A DNA stretch of 19,161 nt from UBA1563 sp041667115 (lineage in GTDB: Bacteria; Bacteroidota; Ignavibacteria; Ignavibacteriales; Ignavibacteriaceae), in the NCBI GenBank assembly GCA_041667115.1, contig JBAYFO010000068.1, positions 1 through 19,161 of the forward strand, written 5' to 3'. Every line of letters starts with the position of its first letter. The first letter of the stretch is position 1. Positions 7,456 to 14,355 of the stretch are shown one piece after another. The notes beneath the pieces are model-generated. The model did no database searches, was not told the DNA's origin, and was given only the letters and a program-made list of their open reading frames with translations. Both the position numbers and the translations under genes were made by a program.

Positions 7456-7938
7456 CTATCTATCTAAACGTGATTTTATTTTCGTTTCGATCTGTTTATA
7501 AACTTCGGAAGGAACGTTTTGCAACAAGGTGGCGATAAAAATATTTGCGTTGGTAAGATGATGGAAGAATCCTACCATGCTGTTTTCCCCTTCAATTATC
7601 ATCAATCCTTTTGATCTACCGTAAAAAATTCCTCCTTTTAGTTTTTCAATCCCAGAGAAATAAATCGTGACTGTTTTGTCTTTTTTGTAAAATTGACTGC
7701 AGACAATTTTCTTATCATCAATCTCAATCCGGTAAGGAAGAATTTTATACAACCAAAAGTACAACTTATTTACATATATGATGATGACTGAAAGGACGAT
7801 AATGTACGCGAATTGTCCAACTTCATAGCGAAACGTTAGAATAGCGGGAAGTATGTAAATCAAGAGGATCGGGGTTATAAGTAGATTCCCGTAACGGTAA
7901 ATAAAGCGATAGAACGGTTTATACGTAAAAATAGGCAT
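7456..7938 (-). CDS. Small membrane protein, two N-terminal spans and a soluble PH-like domain
   Basis: I do not recognise a specific family. The 160-residue product has two hydrophobic helices (about 18-36 and 42-64, separated by a short turn) and then a soluble, beta-rich segment (67-120) beginning LPYRIEIDDKKIVC. It contains the alternating strand pattern seen in small bacterial PH-like (YdbT/YokE-like) domains, and it ends in a helix with charged residues. The topology (membrane hairpin plus cytoplasmic beta domain) fits that group, but this is a judgement from the pattern, not from a motif. It is the last gene of the long minus-strand array, 2 bp after the aminotransferase start side, and just before the shared terminator. 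A structural or regulatory role in the envelope is possible; no catalytic residues stand out. Confidence 0.6.
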   Translation of the reverse strand: MPIFTYKPFYRFIYRYGNLLITPILLIYILPAILTFRYEVGQFAYIIVLSVIIIYVNKLYFWLYKILPYRIEIDDKKIVCSQFYKKDKTVTIYFSGIEKLKGGIFYGRSKGLMIIEGENSMVGFFHHLTNANIFIATLLQNVPSEVYKQIETKIKSRLDR

Positions 7939-7940
7939 CT

Positions 7941-9026
7941 TTAAAATTTGTTCATTACTTCAACTACTTTATAGATGTCATCTTCGGTGTGGTAAAATGA
8001 AATCGGCAAACTTAAAGTGGTTGCATGAATTTCTTCTGAGATTGGAAAATTCTTTTCAGCGATTATTCCTTCCATCGCCTTTTGTTTATGTGGTGGAACG
8101 GGATAATGAATTTCCGTTTTAATTTCATTTTTCAACAAATAACTTTTCAGTTCATCTCGTTTAGGGTGACGAATATTAAAAATGTGGAAGACATCAAAAA
8201 CATTTTCTTCTACAACGGGTTTGATGTAATCTTGTTTCAAATTATCAAAATAAATTTTTGCAAGCTTACGTTTGTGAGCATTTATCTCGTCAAGATGTCT
8301 CAGTTTAATGGATAAAAACCCGGCTTGTAACTCTTGCAAGCGAGAGTTGTACCCAACAATTTCATTATAATATTTTATATCCGAACCATAATTTCTCAAT
8401 CTTTTAATTGACTGAGCCAACGCAGAATCATCAGTTAACACGGCTCCGGCATCTCCAAGTGCACCTAGATTTTTTGTGGGATAAAAACTGAATGCGCCAA
8501 ATTCACCAAATGTTCCGGTCAGCTTTCCGAAATATTTTGCACCATGAGATTGTGCACAATCTTCAATGAGCGATAGCTTGTATTTTTCTTTTAAAGCTAA
8601 GATGGGAGACATATTACATGGTTTGCCATAAAGATGAACGATCATAATGGATTTAGTGTTGGCTGTAATTTTCTCTTCTATCTTTTTCGGATCAATGTTA
8701 TAGGTTCCAAGATCGGGTTCAACTAAAACAGGTTTTAATCCACAGTGTAAAATTGAGAGTATCGTAGCGATGTAAGTATTGGATGGTACAATTACTTCTG
8801 AGTCTTTTTCATAATTGAACGCTTTTAGTGCAAGGATTAACGCATCCAATCCTGAGGTAACACCGATACAATATTTTGAGTGATGGTAAGCAGCAAATTC
8901 TTCTTCGAACTGTTTTACATTTTTTCCTAAAATATACCAGCCGGAGTTTAATGTTTTCTCAAACGATATTTTGTACTCTTCGAAGAAAGGTTTATTCAAC
9001 TCACCAAGGTTTTCATATTCTATCAT
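7941..9026 (-). CDS. DegT/DnrJ/EryC1 sugar-nucleotide aminotransferase (FdtB/QdtB-like)
   Basis: A 361-residue PLP enzyme of normal length for this family. It should transfer an amino group from glutamate to a ketosugar nucleotide. Key residues visible: the internal-aldimine lysine K185 in FYPTKNLGALGDAGA (181-195), D156 in IEDCAQSHGA (154-163) contacting the pyridine nitrogen, TSGLDAL (57-63) at the phosphate cup, and YNSRLQELQAG (226-236) contributing from the second subunit. The FYP-K-NLGALGDAGA segment is typical of enzymes that aminate the 3-keto position. The start overlaps the stop of the FdtA-like isomerase by 4 bp (ATGA), so the pair probably acts in sequence: isomerase makes a 3-keto-6-deoxyhexose nucleotide, this enzyme gives the 3-amino-3,6-dideoxyhexose. 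Whether the product is the galacto (Fuc3N) or gluco (Qui3N) sugar cannot be decided here. Confidence 0.9.
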   Translation of the reverse strand: MIEYENLGELNKPFFEEYKISFEKTLNSGWYILGKNVKQFEEEFAAYHHSKYCIGVTSGLDALILALKAFNYEKDSEVIVPSNTYIATILSILHCGLKPVLVEPDLGTYNIDPKKIEEKITANTKSIMIVHLYGKPCNMSPILALKEKYKLSLIEDCAQSHGAKYFGKLTGTFGEFGAFSFYPTKNLGALGDAGAVLTDDSALAQSIKRLRNYGSDIKYYNEIVGYNSRLQELQAGFLSIKLRHLDEINAHKRKLAKIYFDNLKQDYIKPVVEENVFDVFHIFNIRHPKRDELKSYLLKNEIKTEIHYPVPPHKQKAMEGIIAEKNFPISEEIHATTLSLPISFYHTEDDIYKVVEVMNKF

Positions 9027-9388
9027 TGATAATCCTCGTAGATATAATCTGCTGCATTAAATTTAGTTGAGGCAAATACAAGAAGCACTGCATCGGGAGT
9101 AAAGTGATGCATTGTGTGCCAATCTTTAGTTTCCAGAACTAAACATTTACTTGGATGGTCTAAAAGGTAATCTTTGTGCATTATTCCATCGTGGTTAGAA
9201 ACAATACAACTTCCATGAATACAAATTGCTGCTTGGACTGTTGTCTTATGTCTATGTCCACCGCGAACAGAATCATCAACACCGTAAATGTAAAAAACCC
9301 GTTTAACGTCAAAAGGAATTTGCTCTTCGATAACGGTCAGATTTCCTCTTTTATCGGAATGTGTTTTTAAGTTAAGAAGATATGCCAT
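9023..9388 (-). CDS. Sugar-nucleotide 3,4-ketoisomerase, FdtA/QdtA/WxcM-type cupin
   Basis: A 121-residue single-domain cupin. In characterised members it converts dTDP-4-keto-6-deoxyglucose to the 3-keto isomer. The signature RGGHRHKTT is at 42-50, with H45 and H47 equivalent to the paired active-site histidines of FdtA. SDKRGNLTVIE (11-21) is the typical N-terminal strand after the leader, and WHTMHHF (90-96) lines the sugar pocket. Length and motif order match stand-alone FdtA/QdtA; no acetyltransferase domain is fused. Its stop overlaps the aminotransferase start by 4 bp, and the glycosyltransferase lies upstream with a 1-bp gap. Its substrate requires dTDP-glucose synthesis and 4,6-dehydration (RmlA, RmlB), which are not in the window. 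Confidence 0.9.
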   Translation of the reverse strand: MAYLLNLKTHSDKRGNLTVIEEQIPFDVKRVFYIYGVDDSVRGGHRHKTTVQAAICIHGSCIVSNHDGIMHKDYLLDHPSKCLVLETKDWHTMHHFTPDAVLLVFASTKFNAADYIYEDYQ

Positions 9389-9389
9389 A

Positions 9390-10382
9390 TTATTTTTCGA
9401 GGTATTTTAATTTATTAAAAATATTATAGGTTCCTTTTAAATGACGGTAGACATAAAGCAACGGTGTTTTCCACAAAAACGGTTTTTTGCCGGAACCATG
9501 CGGGTCAAAACTACCATCAATATTCCGGATAATTTCTTTTGCTTTTTCTAATTGTTGAATATACGGTTTATAAAAATAATTGTGAACTTCGGGAGAAAGA
9601 TATCTTCTGCCAAGTTCAATATCACCGTTTGAATAAAACAACAAGTAATGAAAATGATAAAAGATAACTTCAAATTCTTTTTGTGTCGTTTTTTCGATCC
9701 CAAAATATTTCCCATCCTTTGAAATAAAATCATACTGTTGAACATTCCACCCGGCCAAGCCACCGCCGAGATGCTGCATTACGTGCACACCTTCAAAACG
9801 TTCCGTCCAATCTTCCAGATAAAGTTGGTCGCCGAATTTACCGTCTTCATAATAAGCGAAACACCATTCAAGACAACGTTCACGCCACCAACGAAGCGCT
9901 GTTAAGCCACGTTCGTCGTTTTTAAAAGTAATAAACTGAACACAATATTTACCGCTTTTTTTAAAATCTGATTTAACAAATTCCGGTGAATACCGATGCT
10001 CGGTTAATAAAATTGAACCATCCCCAAGCTCATCAAAGATAGGTTTGGGAGAGGAATAAAAATTTAAATCGGCATCAAGATAGGTGCAGCTTTCAACTTT
10101 ATATTTTTCGAGTATGAATAATATAGTGGATGAAGTAGATGTCCAACAATACTCGCCAATGGATCGGGAAGGTTTTATCCTGAGTAGCTCTTCGTCCTCA
10201 AATTCTTTCAGAGAAATGATCGTAGCTTTTTTAAGCTGTAACTGAGTTAAGATAGAAAAACACTTATCGTCAAACGCGAAAATATAGACGTGAAAATCTT
10301 CACAGTTTTTTTCCAGTGAATAATAGAGCGTTAATCCACGTGAAATGTAATGAGTGTCAAAAAGGGTACAGAAGTTATACAT
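9390..10382 (-). CDS. Glycosyltransferase, GT-A fold, GT8-like
   Basis: A 330-residue protein with the architecture of nucleotide-sugar transferases of the GT8-like group. The N-terminus YNFCTLFDTHYISRGLTLYY (2-21) is the typical first strand and helix, where the protein is said to hold the nucleotide. A metal-binding DxD motif sits in CTYLDADLNFYSSP (99-112; D103 and D105). Residues 170-200 contain WWRERCLEWC and DGKFGDQLYLEDW, with GDQ-x-YLEDW resembling the acceptor-site region of this group. There are no membrane spans. It is tightly embedded between the FkbM methyltransferase gene (5-bp gap) and the isomerase gene (1-bp gap), so it may transfer the aminosugar produced by the next two genes. 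Donor and linkage are inferred from neighbours only. Confidence 0.75.
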   Translation of the reverse strand: MYNFCTLFDTHYISRGLTLYYSLEKNCEDFHVYIFAFDDKCFSILTQLQLKKATIISLKEFEDEELLRIKPSRSIGEYCWTSTSSTILFILEKYKVESCTYLDADLNFYSSPKPIFDELGDGSILLTEHRYSPEFVKSDFKKSGKYCVQFITFKNDERGLTALRWWRERCLEWCFAYYEDGKFGDQLYLEDWTERFEGVHVMQHLGGGLAGWNVQQYDFISKDGKYFGIEKTTQKEFEVIFYHFHYLLFYSNGDIELGRRYLSPEVHNYFYKPYIQQLEKAKEIIRNIDGSFDPHGSGKKPFLWKTPLLYVYRHLKGTYNIFNKLKYLEK

Positions 10383-10387
10383 TGAAA

Positions 10388-11347
10388 TTACTCTATCCGA
10401 AAATGTTTTTTTATTTTGATAATAACTGCAGAAACAAATTTCAGTTTAAATACTTTTAAGATGATTGTCTTTTTTGAACTAGCAACCAATTCATCAAAGA
10501 TCGGGTCTTCAAAAAGTTCTTTTGCCTTCAACGCCAGGTGGTAAGAAAAACCATGCTGCCCCATTATTGTGCTGAAAATCCATCCGAGCAAATATTCTCT
10601 TTTTGAAAACACACCCTTGAAAGTATTTAAATACATTAGTTCTCCCCAACAAGGAGAGGTCTTTATTGACTCTGCAATTAGTTTTTTTATAAAATTATTT
10701 TGAGATATTGAATGTAATTCAGAAGGAGAAATTCTTTGCGCTCCTTTGACTTTCATATCAGCGAGCCAAAAATTATTATTATTCATTACATCAAATATTT
10801 TGAATAATTTATCTTCTCCAACATAGGCGTCAATAATTCCAGGTTCAAACTCTACAGCAAGACATTTGTCTCTCGTTGCATCGTCAATGTTCAGAAATAA
10901 TCTTAAGTCTGTTCCTTGCGAATCTGTTTTGAACCAATCAACTTTCTGAATATTTAATTCCGCTAAAACCGAAGAGAGACTACGGGCTTTTAGTTTTACT
11001 TTCTTTTGAACATTGAACTTATCTGCAAAAGACCAGTCATCGAGAGCCTTCTGGTCCGGGGAAAGTACGCTCGAACAAAATGGTGATGCTGTCAGATAAA
11101 AATCTGTTTGATCAGAATTGACGTCCGTTACAATACAATTATAAACATATAACTTTTTGTACCCGCTATTTTCTTTAGTAACATACCCAAATTCACGGTC
11201 ATCCGCATCAAAAGCAAGACAGATTGAATACTTTGCAAAAGTTTTCCATTTTGCGTCGATTGCTCCGGAGGCACCTATATCAATAAGTACAGGTGGATCA
11301 TCAATAAATTCTTGACGTATTAATATTTTATCGATTAGCTTCTTCAT
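10388..11347 (-). CDS. FkbM-family SAM-dependent methyltransferase
   Basis: A 319-residue protein with the FkbM arrangement. SAM-binding motif I is VLIDIGASGAID (20-31) and the end of strand 2 is CLAFDADDREF (43-53). The family's characteristic acidic segment is VDWFKTDSQGTDLRLF (136-151), followed by LAVEFEPG (163-170). FkbM enzymes methylate hydroxyls, commonly on sugars or polyketides. The last ~80 residues extend beyond the core fold and end in a lysine-rich hydrophobic stretch (KTIILKVFKLKFVSAVIIKI), possibly an amphipathic membrane-contact segment. The start overlaps the stop of the MetW-like gene by 4 bp (ATGA). Sugar O-methylation is the natural inference from the surrounding glycosyltransferases. 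Confidence 0.88.
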   Translation of the reverse strand: MKKLIDKILIRQEFIDDPPVLIDIGASGAIDAKWKTFAKYSICLAFDADDREFGYVTKENSGYKKLYVYNCIVTDVNSDQTDFYLTASPFCSSVLSPDQKALDDWSFADKFNVQKKVKLKARSLSSVLAELNIQKVDWFKTDSQGTDLRLFLNIDDATRDKCLAVEFEPGIIDAYVGEDKLFKIFDVMNNNNFWLADMKVKGAQRISPSELHSISQNNFIKKLIAESIKTSPCWGELMYLNTFKGVFSKREYLLGWIFSTIMGQHGFSYHLALKAKELFEDPIFDELVASSKKTIILKVFKLKFVSAVIIKIKKHFRIE

Positions 11348-12024
11348 TTTTTCCCCAACATAAAAATTCCAAGAATTTGAAAAAGGTTAGGATTAATTTT
11401 TGTTAAAAAGTTTTTAAGTAAAAAATTCTTCAAAATATTTGTGTGACCTTCTCTATACCGATTTAGAATTTGCAAGCCACCAACATCTTCAATTAGTCCA
11501 TAAAAATCCTTGAAAGAGAGTTGATGAATATGCCCTGTAGAATACCATGAATAACCAAATAACATTGGTCTCGGCATTCTCCCTTTAAATAAAAGATCAA
11601 TACGATTTTTAAAGTGCCCAAAATTCGGAAATGAAATTATTTGGTATTTGGCTATGCGTTTCATTTCAGAAAGAAGTTTTTCAGGATACATTACCATGTG
11701 TATGGAAACATTACAGATGGCATAATCAAAGGTATTATCTTGAAATGGGAGTTGTTCATCAATACTTCTCTTAAGAATATCAAGATTTTTTTGCTTGCAA
11801 ATAGCGATACCGGAATCGGATAGTTCAACCCCCTTCCCGGAAATATTTTTTTCTTCCCTTAATTTTTCGAGAAGCGCCCCATTACCACAAGCTAAATCAA
11901 TGACCGAAGAATTTGGGGTAATCCACTCGGCAATTACCTCGTATTCTTTCCGCTCGTCGGTTTCAAAACCAGAATAATTGTAATTTCGGTTATCATTGTT
12001 GCTTGGGCTGTCGATTAAAGGCAT
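11344..12024 (-). CDS. MetW-like class I methyltransferase
   Basis: A 226-residue protein close in layout to MetW. SAM motif I is VIDLACGNGALLEKL (41-55), the acidic strand-2 end is GKGVELSDSGI (63-73), and LPFQDNTFDYAI (92-103) precedes strand 4. The MetW hallmark run follows: IISFPNFGHFKNRIDLLFK (129-147), GRMP (148-151) and a WYST-x-HIHQLSFKDFYGL stretch (160-178). MetW normally pairs with the homoserine acyltransferase MetX in methionine synthesis, and is about 200 residues long; this protein has an N-terminal extension of about 30 residues and no metX beside it. Sitting between a GT2 and an FkbM gene, it more likely serves glycan modification. A 73-bp gap (12025-12097) separates it from the GT2 gene, the largest in the array. 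Confidence 0.82.
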   Translation of the reverse strand: MPLIDSPSNNDNRNYNYSGFETDERKEYEVIAEWITPNSSVIDLACGNGALLEKLREEKNISGKGVELSDSGIAICKQKNLDILKRSIDEQLPFQDNTFDYAICNVSIHMVMYPEKLLSEMKRIAKYQIISFPNFGHFKNRIDLLFKGRMPRPMLFGYSWYSTGHIHQLSFKDFYGLIEDVGGLQILNRYREGHTNILKNFLLKNFLTKINPNLFQILGIFMLGKK

Positions 12025-12097
12025 ATAAGTTTAAATTTTCCTTAAAAATTAATATTTGTATTCTTGAACTTATTTTATGGTTAGTTCTTGTTTTCTG

Positions 12098-13009
12098 CTA
12101 ACTTAATATTTTTTTTGCTAGCAGTTTAATTTCTGTATACGTTCTCCGTAAAATATTGGGTTTGATCGTTTTAAAATAGTTCTCAAATGCTTTTTTAGCA
12201 AAAATGCTTTCTTCAATTGGTATTTCACGAATAGCTACCTTCTTTTCAGAAATCTTTGTATCAAAATCAGTTGTAGTTCCTAAATGCGTTCCGGAACTAT
12301 CAAATCCGATATTGCTGACTAAGGAGATTCCCGGATACAATGTAAATTTTCCATTTAGAAAAGCCGATGCATACCAGCGAATAGCCCAAGAATCGATTTT
12401 TCCTTCCAACTGGTTTTTTAACATTTTCATGTAGTCAATCGAGGAATTGAAATCAAATTCATTTTCTAAATTTTGATTTTTTATCTCCTGCAAAAGTTTC
12501 CGGGTATCCTTTTCGAACAATTTCCATCCATGTTTCCATGTTGCCCACCCCCAGCAATCGGCTCCTTTTAAAAAGAACGTTTCCGGTAAAGGGTCTTTTA
12601 CCGGATAACAGTATCCGTGAATACTTATTACCTCTTCATTATTCTCATAAAAAGTTAAAGCATTGTTCATGTATTCTAAAAAAAAAGGAGAAAGAACCAT
12701 GTCATCTTCCAGTACAATGATTCTCCCATATTTGTTTACTACTTGAGTAACGCCATCAATTATAGAATTTGCTAGTCCATAATTTCTGTTTTTTTCAAAA
12801 ATAGTTAGCGACTTAAATCCTTTTATTGACTTAATGTACTTCCTCACATTTTCAACATTTTCTATTTGCGAAGAGTTTTTAGCACCATCTGAAAAAATGA
12901 ACAAATCACTTTTTGGAGCTAACGAATTTGCTGCCAATGAAGCAACTGTTTTTTGAGTATGCAATAACCGATTGTACACGAACAACGCTATTGGTGCTAG
13001 TTCATTCAT
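12098..13009 (-). CDS. Glycosyltransferase family 2-like protein
   Basis: A 303-residue GT-A-type protein. It starts with ELAPIALFVYNRLLHTQKTV (3-22), the nucleotide-binding strand and helix. FIFSDGAK (38-44) gives the uracil/ribose contact aspartate D41. EKNRNYGLANSIIDGV (72-87) is the usual central segment, and IVLEDDMVLSP (98-108) carries the acidic metal-binding triad E101-D102-D103 in place of a strict DxD. The second half includes FLKGADCWGWATWKHGWKLF (146-164), a W-rich segment typical of a subgroup of bacterial GT2-like proteins. There are no membrane spans. Its ATG shares one base with the stop of the preceding methyltransferase-like gene (TAATG), just after an A9 tract (see findings). 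It contains a second 9-base homopolymer (T9 on the coding strand) encoding the PFFL segment near residue 108. Confidence 0.85.
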   Translation of the reverse strand: MNELAPIALFVYNRLLHTQKTVASLAANSLAPKSDLFIFSDGAKNSSQIENVENVRKYIKSIKGFKSLTIFEKNRNYGLANSIIDGVTQVVNKYGRIIVLEDDMVLSPFFLEYMNNALTFYENNEEVISIHGYCYPVKDPLPETFFLKGADCWGWATWKHGWKLFEKDTRKLLQEIKNQNLENEFDFNSSIDYMKMLKNQLEGKIDSWAIRWYASAFLNGKFTLYPGISLVSNIGFDSSGTHLGTTTDFDTKISEKKVAIREIPIEESIFAKKAFENYFKTIKPNILRRTYTEIKLLAKKILS

Positions 13010-13647
13010 TATTTTTTTTTAGAAATGAAATCAATGATTAAAGAAGTATAGTGTGGTATCCCATCCGAGTTTCTATCATCTCGACGAAAATTGCGAGAAA
13101 CGAAGCCGTTGTCATCATTTTTATAGTTTTGATGAAATTGCCTTTGCTCATCCCAATACTCAATCAAATCATAAGTGAATCCGTAGGAACTAAAAATTTT
13201 TGAAAGGGACTGATAATTAAATAAGTGTTTATGGTCATCAGAGCCATATCCGCTTCCACCCGGTTTAACTGTCTCAATATACTCAGGATCTGCATGGAAT
13301 CCATCTGGGACAGCAATTCGCACGGTAAGCGTATCGTTTGAATATTTCAATAAGTTTTCAATCATTAAGCGAATTTGTAATTCGGTTAAATGCTCCAAAA
13401 CATGTTCAGCTAAAACTTTATCTATTCTAGCATAAGAAAAATATTTTTCGAAATTTTTTTCATTAGTAACATCAACAGAGTAAATATTTGTTGAAAACCA
13501 GCCTGGATATTTGGTTGGTCCTGCTCCTAAAACAATTTTTATTGTAGAATGTTTTTTTTTGTATACTTGCCATTTTAGAAAAGTCCAAAATGATAAGAGA
13601 TGAACAACTAGTTTATTATAAATTACTATTTTTATTTTTTTATACAT
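13009..13647 (-). CDS. Methyltransferase-like protein with atypical SAM-binding motif
   Basis: The first ATG of this frame is at 13647 (212 residues). An upstream in-frame TTG at 13671 would give 220 residues and overlap the previous gene by 16 bp; neither has a convincing ribosome binding site, and I prefer the ATG. After a hydrophobic N-terminal segment (KLVVHLLSFWTFLKW), the core has KIVLGAGPTKYPGWFSTN (37-54) as motif I. LAEHVLEHL (79-87) is the diagnostic strand-4/helix pattern of class I methyltransferases, with IAVPDGF (111-117) and a DDHKHLFNYQSL stretch (137-148) typical of the LEHL-type glycan-locus methyltransferases. The acidic residue normally ending strand 2 (the W-x-NVD position) is not evident, since the sequence reads STNIYSVDV. 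Two A9 tracts lie in the coding strand, at 13552-13560 and at the stop. Activity is therefore uncertain. Confidence 0.72.
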   Translation of the reverse strand: MYKKIKIVIYNKLVVHLLSFWTFLKWQVYKKKHSTIKIVLGAGPTKYPGWFSTNIYSVDVTNEKNFEKYFSYARIDKVLAEHVLEHLTELQIRLMIENLLKYSNDTLTVRIAVPDGFHADPEYIETVKPGGSGYGSDDHKHLFNYQSLSKIFSSYGFTYDLIEYWDEQRQFHQNYKNDDNGFVSRNFRRDDRNSDGIPHYTSLIIDFISKKK

Positions 13648-13655
13648 TACAGATT

Positions 13656-14318
13656 TTAAATATTCAGACAATTATTTAGGCGATAAAATACGGTGGTAGC
13701 TTTGCGGATAAAACATCCCGGTGAGATTCCCGAGAAATCAAGATGCTTAAAATTATTCAGTGCCATGAAATCAAATATCTCACCATATTCTTCCCGTTCA
13801 GAGTCATCAAGAATAACAACACCTCGATCAGTTAATGCGGATAAAGCCTGCTTTGTACAATTTACTCTATCATTTGCATCTACAATGATGAGATCATATT
13901 GTTCTCCTTTGCTGCTTACGGCTTTACTGTAGAGTCCATCAATATCGTCTTCGCAGAAAATAATATCTGAATTTTGGGGAACCAGATTTTTCATTTTCTC
14001 AAACCATGCAGCGTTATGCTCTACTGATGTAACATTAAGCGTGTGTTCTGTGTAAAAAAGTGTGGAAAAACCAGATCCGTATTCAAATACTTTCATCGTT
14101 TTATTTAGGCGTGCCTCAATAAAATCAATAAATGCGTAAGTGACCCAGGGAATCGGTTTTGAGTTTTTATTAATAGATCGACCTGATTTGAAAGCTTCAA
14201 ACCATCCAATATCAACTAAATATCCTGTGTTTCTTAGGGATAATAAAAGACGTAGAACAGAGGGTTCTGCTATTAATTGCGATAATGTTTTTATTTTTTC
14301 TTTAAATGGAATTGCCAT
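13656..14318 (-). CDS. Class I SAM-dependent methyltransferase-like protein
   Basis: A 220-residue protein starting at a single ATG (MAIPFKEK). The Rossmann-like core begins at residue 76. Motif I is KVFEYGSGFSTLFY (76-89), strand 2 ends in SVEHNAAWF (98-106; the acidic ribose-binding residue is E100), an acidic segment FCEDDIDGLY lies at 121-130, and YDLIIVDANDR (141-151) and VVILDDSERE (167-176) are strands 4 and 5. This EYGSG-x-ST/SVEH-type protein is common in polysaccharide loci of many bacteria; its exact substrate is usually unknown. It is followed 8 bp later by the next methyltransferase-like gene, and preceded by the flippase gene with a 37-bp gap. N-terminal residues 30-60 contain DIGWFEAFKSGRSIN, a helical cap probably over the acceptor site. 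Confidence 0.78.
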   Translation of the reverse strand: MAIPFKEKIKTLSQLIAEPSVLRLLLSLRNTGYLVDIGWFEAFKSGRSINKNSKPIPWVTYAFIDFIEARLNKTMKVFEYGSGFSTLFYTEHTLNVTSVEHNAAWFEKMKNLVPQNSDIIFCEDDIDGLYSKAVSSKGEQYDLIIVDANDRVNCTKQALSALTDRGVVILDDSEREEYGEIFDFMALNNFKHLDFSGISPGCFIRKATTVFYRLNNCLNI

Positions 14319-14355
14319 AATGTACTTTCGAAGATTAAATCAATTGAGCTAATAT

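Noticed and set aside
12025..12102. A weak inverted repeat (GTTAG ... CTAAC) near the stop of the GT2 gene, considered as an internal terminator or promoter site in the array.
   Set aside because: The stem is 6 bp with a 12-base loop and overlaps the stop codon; no T-tract follows on the minus strand.
13009..13671. A TTG start at 13671 for the LEHL-type methyltransferase-like gene.
   Set aside because: No ribosome binding site, 16-bp overlap with the previous gene, and an ATG is available eight codons later without loss of the domain.
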